Of a stretch of 64,000 nt of DNA, positions 21,691 to 32,911 are shown in pieces. A model generated the notes under the pieces. It was not told where the DNA came from. It made no database searches and saw nothing but the letters and a program-made list of their open reading frames with translations. The translations under genes were made by a program, and so were the position numbers. The stretch comes from Hysterium pulicare CBS 123377 (lineage: Eukaryota > Ascomycota > Dothideomycetes > Hysteriales > Hysteriaceae): positions 157,367 to 221,366 of the forward strand of contig AJFK01000216.1 of the NCBI GenBank assembly GCA_000467715.1, given 5' to 3'. Position 1 is the stretch's first letter, and the number at the start of each line of letters is the position of its first letter.

Positions 21691-24600
21691 CTAAACCTTC
21701 CCCACAACCTCAACCCTTTCAACCAAATCCCCACCCAACCTCGCAATCTCACTCACTATCCCGTCCCTATTAATCTCAACATCAACACCAATCCCACCCT
21801 CCTGATCCTCATTCTCCCCCCTCCTCTTCTTCCCCTCCCCCATCACCGGCACGCTAGAATACCCAATCCGAACCTTCCACCCCCTCCGCGCCACCACAGC
21901 CGGATTCCACAGCCCCGCAACCACGTCTCCACCTTCCGTATCCCAGAACCAGAGAACCGCGTTCCCGTACACAGCCTTCAGTTCATCGAAGAAAAGCGCA
22001 ACAGGATCATATCCCACAAGTCTAGGGTTTTTGTTCTGCGAGTCTTGGAGCTGCAGGTTTTTGAACGCGGAATTCGCGTCTTTTTTCGCTTTGCCGGTTT
22101 TCGTGAATTTGGGGGCGAGGTGGAGGAGAAAGTCGTAGTCCGTTAGGGAGTGGGCGAAAAGCGTTTCGGGGACGAATGCGTCGATACCACCGGCATCTGT
22201 ATCGCCATTCAGGATTTTGCTCAGCCTTCCTTCCTCCTCTTTCAACACGCTCACAGCTGCCCTGGCTAAAGCCGTCATTCTCCCTGCGACAACCCTCTCC
22301 GGCTTCCCCTTATCCGTCCACGTCGTGCCTTCGGTATCCAAATTACTTGCGGCAAAAAGCACAACGCGATTCATGGCCGGATCGATTCTTCTCCATGCCT
22401 CGAATCGAGTCGTGATGGCGCTGACGTCTTCGCTCTTCATCATAGTCCCTTGTTCTGGGTTCGCAGCTGCGAAATCTACGATTAATGGAACATGTCGCCA
22501 GTCCCACCTGCTGATCCAGAAGAGAGTGCGTAGGAAGCCAGTTGTGGCGGTTGCGGGAACGCGCCAGGGGTATGGCTGTAGGAATGTACGTACGACGAAG
22601 AGTTCGATGAGTTCCGGGGCGATGTGTGGGGTTAAGAGATGGGATGTAAACCACTTCTTCGTAAGACGTATGGAAGGTGAAAGGGCGGGAAAACGAGTGC
22701 AAAGGGTTTGAATGGCTTGTGTATGCGTAGGTAAGCGGAAGAAGTCGCGTTTGTAGATCGCAAGCGCCAGGGCAGCAGATTCGCGGGAGGGACCGTCTAG
22801 AGACTTGTCTTTGAGTTGGCGGTCAAGCAACGTTGCTTCGCGGTCGTGATGGATGCGGAGACGGAATGAGGGACCTGAAGACATGATGATGTCAAGATAG
22901 GCTTGGTTTTGGGAGGGCTGGGAAGGGTTTTCGAGGCCGACTCGAGTAGTGAGGTTGGGATTGGATTCATTTAGAAGTTCAGAGAGCTTCAGTAGGAAGG
23001 CAATCTTGGTGCGTTGAATTGCTGAAAGATCGTCAGGCCAACGGCCTGAACCTTCGAACTGAATAATGATGGAAGTCGGGCGAGGCATGAGCTGATGTGT
23101 GACAGTGGAAGGTGATTCAATTGAGGAATAACGGAGTTGAGGATCAGCGGCGAGGATTTGGCGAACTTGAAGAGGAAGGCCTTCTAAATCTCGAATTTCC
23201 TTTTCGAGAGAAGAGAAGGCGTTCATAAGTGGTTGAAATGCTGTGGTTCCAGACTGCCCTAATAGGCGGCCAGATTGAATTACGTGGGCAAAGGGGTCTC
23301 CGACGAATTTCGTTTTGTCTGCAACATCTGGGCCTATGTGACGGCGAATAATGTAAAGAATAATCTGCTCCAATACAGACGCCGTGCTGTCTTTTAGAGA
23401 CCATACAACACTTTCAAGAATACTGCCATCCTTGAACCGGCGAAGTTCGGCTTTCTCTCCCCAGAATTGTCGAAACAATGCGGCCTCCTTCTTCTTCTCT
23501 GCTGCCGGTCCGTGATCTACGGTGCGGTTTGCGTTTTCTGGGTCGGTCGAAAAAGTGAGGAGGATGGCTCCTTCTTGGCCTTTTGTTGGCTTCCTTGAAC
23601 CTATTGACCATTTTTTCTGATCAGGCAATCGGATTGACAAAGAAGCAATTCTGTCAGTGAGTGCACGTATTAAGGTGGTATGTAATTTTCGGCATGCACG
23701 GGAAAGACCCTCTTCGATTTCTTCATTTGTGGTGTCGACGCACAAAGAAGAAATGGGAATCTCCAGAACAGCATCGTGGCGATAGAGCGAAGAATTTGTT
23801 TTCAAAATGAATGTTGACTCAAATTGATCGAACGTTGAATCCCCGAGAGTCTTGACACTGATTCTAGCCTCGTCCCGTAACAGAGCATATGACCATGGTG
23901 TCATCTTGAACAAAAGGTTCAAATTCCGTGGCCCATCAAAGAACACTGGAGCTGCATCGTTCTTTGAAATGGTCACATTGCCTGCCTGGAACATATACGG
24001 GTCCTTGAGCATATCCCGATTAGCTAGAAATTGGAGAGTTGCTTTGAACAGTTGGTAGCTGCTATAACCAGCAGACAGGGAAGGCGTTCCGGCTCCTGGA
24101 TTCTTTTGCAAAAGTAGAGCCATGATCGTTGCCCATTCAAAATTGCCAAACCCACCCTTTCGAACGCTGCTGCCGAATCCGCGTTGTCTTAGCCAAACAC
24201 GACCAAGGATACATGCATCTCTGTAGGCATCACATTGGCTCGATGATGCATGAAGTAGTTTGAGATACGCTGTGACTGAAGTGTCGGCTTGAATAGTTGC
24301 GTTATAGAATGGAGTAGGGCTCAGCGATTTAGTTGATGGTTCCTCCCCGGAGCCTTTGGGACGTATACAATTGGCGTTTGGCAGCAGTTTATTGGTAGAA
24401 AAGGCCTTGTCAGGTCCAGCTGGGATAATGTGAATCCGAGACTTTGAAACTGTGAAATCGTCCGAACCTCCACCCTCGCTGGGATGTACAACAATGATTG
24501 GCTGAAGATGATTACCATTGAGACAATCAAACGAGAGCTTGAACTTGTGGGCCTTTGACGACTGAATACCGGCAGCTATACACGCTAGGTAATATGCTCG

Positions 24601-25405
24601 TTTGTAGAAGTATCGATAGTTGAGATAGTCTTTCTCTTGAAACATGGAACTTGGCATCGTAACCACCAAATCAATCGCTAGCTCATCGCCTGCTCTCGTA
24701 GCCATCTTTAGGGGATAGCTACCTGTGGCATTGATGCTCGAAGGCCGGTCGTACTGCAATTTGTACTTTGCATCCTTTGCAGGTCGAGGGGATGGAAAAG
24801 GAATGATGCTCTTCTCAGCCTTGAGAGCTTTCTCCGCGTCGGAAATCTAGCCAAATACAATCAGTACAGTTGCACCAAGATATCTTAATATAAAAGGACC
24901 ATACCGACAAAGGTTGCCGACCAGGTATCTGTTCAATGATATTCTTCAGAACTCTCATTGCGTTCTCTGCTGGAGCTTCTTTCTTTCCATACTTCAGGCT
25001 GACCTGTTCTAACAGTTCGTCGACCTGTAGTTTGAACATATTGGACTTGTAGACCTCCGCGGTGTATACTCCATCTTGAGGCATGTCATCTCGTCGCTTC
25101 TTCGTCTTCTTTTCCTCTTTGGCGGGTGATCTATGTCCCTCGGTGTGTTCCGCTCGATGCTCGTTATTCGTGTTCAAATGACCTTCCTCGGCCACTTCAA
25201 TCTCATCCTTATCCATGTCCATTTCACTGTCTCCTCCCGCAAGAGGCACCTCTTCCACAGAGTCGTCGGAATCGGTAGTAGCTATATCTTCGATATCCCC
25301 AAATGCATTTGCGCCATTCTTCTCATTGGTAGAAAAACTAATATCGTCCTCTTCGCTACTGTCACTGTGACTGAGTTTCCTTCTCTTCGAAGCCGGCGGG
25401 GCCAT
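21691..25405 (-). CDS. UTP22: U3 snoRNP protein Utp22 (NOL6/Nrap homolog)
   Basis: Two exons (25405-24905 and 24846-21691) join in phase 0 to 1218 residues, close to yeast Utp22 (about 1237) and human NOL6 (1146). The N-terminus has a basic KRRKLSHS nuclear signal, then about 100 acidic, low-complexity residues. The Nrap domains begin near residue 200 with GDELAIDLVVTMPSSMFQEKDYLNYRYFYKRAYYLA, the nucleotidyltransferase-like core. Later conserved blocks include ILGRVWLRQRGFGSS, WGEKAELRRFKDGSILESVVW and RLTKKWFTSHLL. Utp22 works in the small-subunit processome (UTP-C with Rrp7 and casein kinase 2) during early 40S assembly in the nucleolus. It shares a 272-base divergent promoter with cystathionine gamma-synthase. 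No damage is seen. Confidence 0.96.
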
Positions 25406-25677
25406 GTTGGGTATTATGTGGGATTTGATTTCGTCGTGGAGCTCAGAAAAAATTGTTCGAGGTCTGTGTCTGTGGCTTGGGCGTGTGGCGTGTGGCGTGT
25501 GGCGTGCATTATCGATAAGAAAAATGTCCTAGTGCCGAACATCGGAGTCACGGAGTGAGATGCTAACCAGCGCGAAGGACTTTTCAAATTCGCAATTGCG
25601 GGGGATTAATAAACGCTTATAACCTTCATTCCCTTTCTCTAGGTAACACTTCTACCCTTTACAGGATTGAAGTCAGA
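25406..25677. promoter_or_regulatory. Divergent promoter, UTP22 / cystathionine gamma-synthase
   Basis: This 272-base gap carries both promoters. A CTTATAA at 25616-25622 lies about 60 bases before the synthase ATG and could be its TATA element. A 7-base minisatellite (25483-25506) sits nearer the UTP22 side. Confidence 0.5.
25483..25506. repeat. GTGTGGC minisatellite, about 3.4 units
   Basis: Three exact tandem GTGTGGC units plus a partial fourth lie in the shared promoter. It is short and probably unstable in copy number between strains. Confidence 0.85.
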
Positions 25678-27834
25678 ATGACTGTAGCTATGTACAAAAA
25701 CGAGAATGACATTGAGGTTGGGGAGGTTGTCCCACCAATGACCGAGCACGTGAGTCACAATAACGATATCAACTCTTTCAAACTTACATTAACATCACTA
25801 TAGGCCGTGAGCGTGTCGTTACCCACGTGGAGAGCAAACGTGGGGTATGAAGAGGGTGAAGAGTGGGTAGTAAGCAAGATGAAGACTGGTTACCCAAGGT
25901 ACGCCACCTCTCATGTGCCTTTCTACAGGTTGCTAACCGTGGGACAAAGATTTTTCATACATAAATCAATTGAGAAGTTTGCTGTTGCAATAGTTGCGAA
26001 GTATGGTAGTACTGGCGAACGAGCAATCCTCGTTCCCTCTCACAAGATTGCCTCGCAATGCCTCGACTTCTTTTCCAAGCAAGCACCTGAGCTAGAGCCG
26101 GAGGCAGTTCGAATTATAGATCTAGTTCCGGTCGCAGGAGCATTGAGATCCGAGGAGCTCAAGATTATTTCCCCCAAAATCTCAGTCGTGCTTTTTCCAC
26201 AGGAGAGGTTCAGCATTGCTAAATCTTTCTGGCAACATTCCGGCGAAGGTGTCTCTAGTCGGCGAGCTGAGTATTGTCACAATTTATTCGACAAAGGCCT
26301 CTTAACAACGACAGCAAAAGTGGAACAATCACGACTTTGTAAAGGACCAAGACGTTACCAGCGACAAACATCCGTTGATATATCCGACTCTACCGAGGAC
26401 TTGAATGGAGCTGTGGAAGGGCAGGATCCTACGCAATTCGTCGAGGAGCGGTTTGGGAGGAATTTGGACATTTCCATGGCGAAGAATGCGAAGTTGGCTG
26501 TGAGGAGAAGAATAGCTGGCTCATTGACCGCTGATGTGGGATTGACTGAGGCATTGGCATTAGAGAAGAACAGTGGGACTACCAGAGATATTGCAGGTTT
26601 CTCAGAAGATGACGTTTATCTATACCCGTGTGGTATGAATGCAATTTACAACAGCCATCGAAACCTCATGGTCGCGAGAGGTCAATATAAAGCCATCGTT
26701 TATGGGTAAGATGTAGCACAAACCCAGTTCGATCTAGACACTAAAAGGTTGCAGGTTTCCGTACATAGACACACTAAAGATCATGGAGAAGTTTGGGCCG
26801 GGATGCCAATTTTACGGGTTTGGTTCCTCTGAGGAGTTAGACGACCTGGAGAAGAGACTGGAGGGAGGGGAGAGGTTTCTCGCCTTGTTCACAGAGTTCC
26901 CAGGCAACCCCTTACTTAGATCCCCTGATCTTGAAAGGATTCGAAAGCTGGCTGACAAATACGACTTCCATGTTGTCGTGGACGAAACCCTGGGCAATTT
27001 TCTGAATGTCAACGTCCTTCCGTATGCGGATGTCGTCGTTAGTAGTCTGACCAAGGTATTCAGTGGCGATAGTAATGTGATGGGCGGAAGGTATAGCCTA
27101 GGATCCCTTCGCATGAAAACAAATTCTGACTTCTGACCAGTGCAATCCTGAATCCTGAAGGTCGCTGCTACGACCTCCTCAAACGGACGTGGGAGGATGG
27201 TTACGAAGACAATCATTGGGCTGAAGACAGCATCTTTCTAGAGCGGAACAGTCGAGACTTCGTGTCGCGCATTGAGCGCATCAATGCCAATGCTGAGGCC
27301 ATTTGCGACATCTTACGGGCTCACCCGCGCAGTAAGGCAGCATCCCCTGTATTGTGCATCCCAGCGCCCTCATCTGATAGTGGTCATAGTCAAGCAGGTA
27401 AATTATCCCAAGTTCAGTCCCACGCGGGCGTTTTACGACAAATGCCGCACGCCCAATGGTGGATATGGCGGTCTCTTGTCTGCGACATTTTATTCCAAAG
27501 CGGACGCCATCGCATTCTTTGACAATCTCGACACGGCCAAGGGTCCAAGTCTGGGAACGAACTTTACTTTAAGGTTTGATTCCATATCTCGATCCAGCTT
27601 GGCGATGCATACTGATACGCGACTAGCTCTCCTTATGTGATTTTGGCGCATTACGGTGAGCTAGACTGGGTGAGTCTTCCGTCTAATTAAGGTAGCATTT
27701 GAACGTGACATTAATTTAAGTAGGCCGGCTCTTACGGAGTTGAAGAAGACCTGGTACGATTCAGCGTGGGGCTCGAAGATACCGAAAAGTTGGTCAGCAC
27801 CTTTCGCCATGCTCTTGAATCGATGGCCAAATGA
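25678..27834 (+). CDS. STR2: Cystathionine gamma-synthase (PLP, Str2-like)
   Basis: Exons 25678-25749, 25804-25898, 25950-26705, 26755-27090, 27141-27331, 27390-27573, 27627-27669 and 27724-27834 join in frame to 595 residues. The intron at 25899-25949 has 51 bases and no stop, so retention would also be open (612 residues). It has a good GCTAAC branch site, and removal restores [12 protein letters not shown]. The N-terminal region (about 1-190) is the extension typical of fungal Str2-type enzymes. The PLP fold follows: [12 protein letters not shown] (cofactor phosphate binding), [10 protein letters not shown] (Asp near 384) and SSLTKVFSG with the Schiff-base lysine near 408. The enzyme makes cystathionine from cysteine and O-acetyl- or O-succinylhomoserine in transsulfuration. 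A short last exon ends in a normal C-terminal helix. Confidence 0.93.
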
Positions 27835-30800
27835 AGGAGGCTCTACCAAAACCTGGATGCAATTCTCGAGCTTTGGGAAAATTCTGTCCATATGCTAGAT
27901 AATACTAGAGTGAAAAGAATCATTCCGAACGTTATGAAGTTGAACTAAGGATATCGATTTGCTAGCCCACATGCAAGAATGGTTCGATGATCGACAGGAG
28001 GAAAAGGAAAAGAAAACGTTGGAAAAAGTAAGGCTTCCGAAATAGCGCAATAATGCCTATCTGGATTATCAGATGATGGTGCCTAAAAATTCTCAAAGAA
28101 TAGTACGAAATGAAGTACGAGCCAGCCAAGTCTTGAGAGTATGGTGGCAAATTAGCTGTCATTCAGATGATATTTTCGGACTCCGCGAGGCAGACTCGAC
28201 CACTGTTTGAAGTATACGTGGTACTAGCGCAGGCTCGTCGCAGAAGTCTTGGAGATCTGTCCGCTTGAGCTAGAAGTTTATGCAGAATCTGGCAAAGTCG
28301 ATCCTATGATATGCTTGAAATGAGCCCCCACAAGCATGTCTGTTGTGTTTGGTGGTCTCTTGTTGTTTGGCCAGTTGGCGGCTTGTACTGAGTGGTGGCA
28401 GTGCCATGTGGGCGCGCTGTATGGTCAGCTTCAAGCGATACTCTGACCATCTGTCGGGGTCTCCGGGGATCACAGGCTTGCCATTTCGTCAACGCTCTAG
28501 AGGGGGATTAGACCTGAAGTTGGTTTCTGTTTCAAGTGTCATGCCATGTTGGATCAAAAAGCTTCACGGGACGGACAGGGCGGAGGGTCCTCCCCTGAGA
28601 GCTAGCGGTTGTGACGTATCCCACGTAGATCTAGCGCAGGAAATCGCAAGTGGTGGTGAGGCTTGGAGATGTGGAGGGATGGATTTGACGATGGGGATAA
28701 TTTGAGTGGAGATACAAGCAAACGGCGGGCAGAGCGCAGCCAGGGCAAACGTGATCGTCGAACTGTCCCAACAACACTTTGACCAACGGAGTCTAGGGCA
28801 GCCCCAAACCCGTGGAAAGCATGGTGTTTGACGGGTCGTCTTCCGTGGCCCGTTGGAATTCCCGTCGGTGGTTGACTCCCTCTCATCCCGACCGAATGGC
28901 CATGTTCGATCTGTCTTCATGTCGGGCAAGTCTCAGATATGCGCCGTTGAGCAAGGCTGAAGTATGCGTACAGTCAGCATTCTGACACAAGACGCACAGT
29001 TCGTAACACGTCACAAGTTCGTTCTGTGTTCGGGAAGCATCAAGGTAGCAACTCGGGGTATCGGCGTTAATGTACCGCCTCTTCAACGCTGCAGAAAAAA
29101 GCATTCTCGCACATTTGAGAGCGCGACACCAGTTCATCTCGAGTAACGCACCCGTTGCGGATTAGTTTCCCGTATGTCAAATACTGCTGGAACTTGGCGA
29201 TTTCCTCTCGCGCTTCACCCAACGCAACCCCTTGCTCCTAGCCTGTGTCCAGCATATTTCAAAGCTTGGTGCGCCACAGTCATCCCCAAAGCGTAAGGAG
29301 CATATTCGAACGTCCCCCGAGGTCGGAGGATGGCATTGTTCACGTATCTGTGGGGTACGGCGCGTCAGAATTGCGCTGCTCATCACCCTGCTCGATCATG
29401 ACGGGCCGTGATCATATGAGGATCGATGAAGCCGTCTGCGCGCCACTTGTTCATGATTCAGCCGATGACTCGAGGTCTGAGAGGCCCAAAGTGGGTGGGC
29501 ATGAAGCAGGAAGCTTGATGCGTGCCCGAACTGACCACTTGGGTTGTTTCCGAAGGCTCGATGATTCCGAAAAACCCTAGAATCTCCTAGCCCCATCTAT
29601 CGTTTGCACCCACTGTATATCCGAATATGATGGCCAAGTTTAGATTCACTCTTGGAGCAATCAGTTCCAAGGCTCTGTTCCAAAACCCCTTTCACTAACA
29701 TACTCGCGAGCGTAATCGTAGTCAGCCAGCCAATTTCCAGCATGGATGAAGCCGGGAATCCCGTACATCTGCTTTCTCGCTAGCACATTCATGCATCAGG
29801 GTCGAAGTACTAGTCAGAACACCGTTGGATCCGACTGAGCGGTTCTCTGCTCATGGGCCAACGAGGAGCGGATGCGATGATTCTGGCCATAAGACCAGGT
29901 GTTAATGTCTTGCTCTGTGACGGCGTAGTCATGGTGCGTGTGAACTCGAAACATGCGCCATGACCTGTTGGACCTGCTTCCGGACAAACCTTTGAGATAC
30001 ATCGCACGCAGGCGCGGGGATGCCATGTGCACCACCTGCAGAACTGCTCTGCCAACAGCAAGTGGGCGTGGTTCGCACTCGAGACGCTGCAAGCAAGCAT
30101 GTTTTGACGGGACCAGCATGCAACCCACGGACCTGGGGACATTAACGTCGACGTCGGTCCATGTAGGCGGAAATTAAGACCGAGACTCGCCAGCAGTCTC
30201 ATCTCAGACTGCACCGTCCGTCCGCCGAAAAGGCGGCACGAATCTCACCGTCTTCTCGTGCTTCTGCAATTGTTCTGGAAATCCGACCTCGTCGATCGCA
30301 TCACAGACCGCCGTGCCCTGTCCGCGCCATCGTCCACACCTCGTCCTTGCCCCAGACTGCCCTCCTCTTGCACCCCGTCCGCGGGCAGGGAGAGCAGGGA
30401 GAGCAGGACGAACCGCCGTCTGAGCGCGTCAGAATTAGACCCCAGCGATCTCATGGCACAGTGGAGAGGGCAGCGGGCACTCTGCCCGTCTAAACAAAGA
30501 TCGCCGTGGCGCAGTGCTCATGCCAAATCCCACGGTGAGGCTTGGGTGGTGAGGGCACCCCATCATCCAATCTACAGCCCACCCTCACCTATTTTCGCAC
30601 CAAGAGCACCGTTACCCGACAAGGTCTGTTGAAACCACCGACGCCCGCCCGGTAGGGCTCATCACGCGCGGGAGAGTGCCAATAATGTGCGGGCGCTGTG
30701 TACCCTGCGACGCCACCAACAGCTCGAGAGCCTCTCTGCTCAGGGTTTGCGGAATGCTAGCTTTCGTCCGCCCCCTCTGGCTGTTCGACCCAGGACCACA

Positions 30801-31405
30801 GCAGCCGAAGAGCACCGCAGAAGGCAAGCAGTAGAGCGGTCTGCTGCACGCAATAATGCTTAGGTCGGTAAATGCGGGTGTGTGCCATGGCCACGGTCAA
30901 AAATGGTGCTCGATGCTAGGGCGCCTGAGTGAGCTCATTCACCACTTGCGCGCTCCTCCCACCCACCATGCTCGCCGCGACCACGATTGCGGCAGCTATC
31001 AGAACTAATGTGTGCCCATGCCTGGATGCACCGGCGGCATAGCTGCATTCTGGCGCACGACCTAAACTAAACGGTCGGGAGCTGGCCCGCACGCTTCTCC
31101 TCAGTCTTGGGCAGGGTTAGCAATCCTTCAGGCACCGACCAGTCACCAGCCGCACTGCCGGGAAAATGCTGTTGGATTCACCAGTACAATGCTCTCATGT
31201 ATATGTTCTCAAGACCTCCCCCGGGCATGGCGCAGGCCGCTTTCTTAATTTTGGTCAATGCCGCAAGTCTGCCTTGCGTAGCTTGACTCCTTCACTCGTA
31301 AGGCTGTTATAAACCCACCAAATTGATCCCAATCTAGGAACACTGAGGGTATGTTAACCCCGACTAGCGCTCTTGCTTTTAACTCATGCTGCCCTTCTGT
31401 TGATC
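27835..31405. other. 3.6 kb gene-poor tract upstream of C2H2 gene
   Basis: No gene is supported. Open frames on both strands (for example in 28560-28930, 29810-30210 and 30250-30630) have skewed, non-protein-like composition and no splice-consistent continuation. The stretch 30200-30800 is GC-rich. Normal GC and a lack of AT-rich decay make a RIP-degraded transposon unlikely, so long upstream control sequence or non-coding transcription for the regulator gene at 31406 is possible. Confidence 0.4.
31307..31313 (+). promoter_or_regulatory. Candidate TATA box of C2H2 gene
   Basis: TTATAAA lies 93 bases before the chosen ATG at 31406, in a suitable position for a fungal core promoter with a short leader. 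Confidence 0.4.
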
Positions 31406-32911
31406 ATGACCCAACGGTCTCCAAAGACTTCAAAGACCGCAACCATCTCACGAAGACTTAGATCCCGCGCAGACCAGAACCTCTCCGTCCAGCCACCAGA
31501 GCTCCCACAGCTTCGAAACCTGCGTTCGAGGCGTACTGCTACTCAACCCTCTATTCAACGAACACCTGTTACTTCCCAACCGGAACAGGAGGAGCATCAA
31601 CCTGTTTGGGATCCCTCAGAAATCCTCGACGCCTTTCCACGTGGCCACACAGCAGATCCAAGTGGTCTGGCTGTGCGTTCCAGTTCTGATTCAAATTTAC
31701 TCCTCCCCCACCTGGATTTCACGCCGCATCACTCGCCTCACCAACCTTCTTCTGTCTTGTCTCCTCTATCAAGCCACGTTGAAACAGAGCACTTTGAACT
31801 GCCCCCGGCCTCAGACTCAGATCTACTTCCATCCCACCTGCCTCCTCTGTCCATTCATCGTTCTCCTGGCGAGTACGATATCCGACTATCACACGAACCC
31901 GAACATCACTCAAACCCTTCTGTGGAATTGCAAGATATGAGGTAGGAGCTCCAAACTTTTCTGGGCTCAAAAAGCTAATTAGATACAAGCGCGTTGGGCT
32001 TCATGGTTTCTTCTCAGTACGGTTCTCTAGACCATTACGGCTCTCCAGCTCCATTAGAACCCCAAAGTGAGAAGATTACAATTTTTAGATCTGTCATGTG
32101 CTGACTCGCCCGTAGGTTATTCAGCCATGAGTCAACAGCACCAACCTCAAACATCATCTGGATACGTACCTTCTTACACTGCCAGTCCCGGACTACAAAG
32201 TCAGCCAAGAAGTTCTGGAGACCATGCCGTATTACCCCCATATCAGTCCAGCCAAGTCCCCAGAAGTCCATACCAGCAGTCTTTGGGCGGTTTAAGGCAG
32301 AGCCCCACACCAATGGCTTACCCCCCAACGTCGAATGACAGTTCAGCAATTTTGAGTTCGCAGTCCCATAGTTATTCTTACCCAGCACTACAACCCACTC
32401 TGCCGGGTCAAAGCATCGGTTCTTTAGGTAGTACCACCTCCAGCTATCCACCGTAGGTGTTTCGAACTCCTTTATTGAGCATTCCTGCTGAATTCATAAT
32501 CATAGTCCAAACGTATACCCGCCCGCTACGTATGACATGGGTTATAGCTCCTTACCAGCTTCAATATACCCATCTACAACATCGGCCTCCTATTCGCCTT
32601 ACAACCAAACTGGACTTGCGCCTCCGAACTCTGCCGCAGCACCAGGCCTTTCTTCATCGCCCAGAGATCAAGGAAACGGTGTGCGCGTCATAAACACCCG
32701 GCCTAAGCCACAATGCTGGGAACACGGTTGCAATGGTCGGCAATTCTCAACGTTCAGCAACCTACTGCGGCACCAGCGTGAAAAATCAGGCACAGCAGCG
32801 AAAAGCTATTGTCCAAGGTGCGGCGCGGAGTTTACGCGGACCACGGCAAGGAATGGCCATATGGCTCACGAGAAATGTAAACCGAGGCGAAGCTCAGACA
32901 GCAGCCGGTAA
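31406..32911 (+). CDS. C2H2 zinc-finger-type putative transcription factor
   Basis: Four exons (31406-31941, 31990-32066, 32116-32452, 32506-32911) join in frame to 451 residues. Residues 1-380 are low-complexity, rich in Ser, Pro, Gln and Tyr, with a basic start ([10 protein letters not shown]), as in activation domains. The C-terminal 65 residues hold a degenerate finger pair. The first is C387-x4-C392 with His near 406. The second has YCPRCGAEF, then [10 protein letters not shown] (C-x2-C-x12-H-x2-H). Such proteins act as nuclear DNA-binding regulators; targets are unknown. The first acceptor (31989) was chosen over a nearer AG because only it keeps the next exon's [13 protein letters not shown] frame. 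The very long gene-poor flanks on both sides are typical of developmental regulators but prove nothing. Confidence 0.72.
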
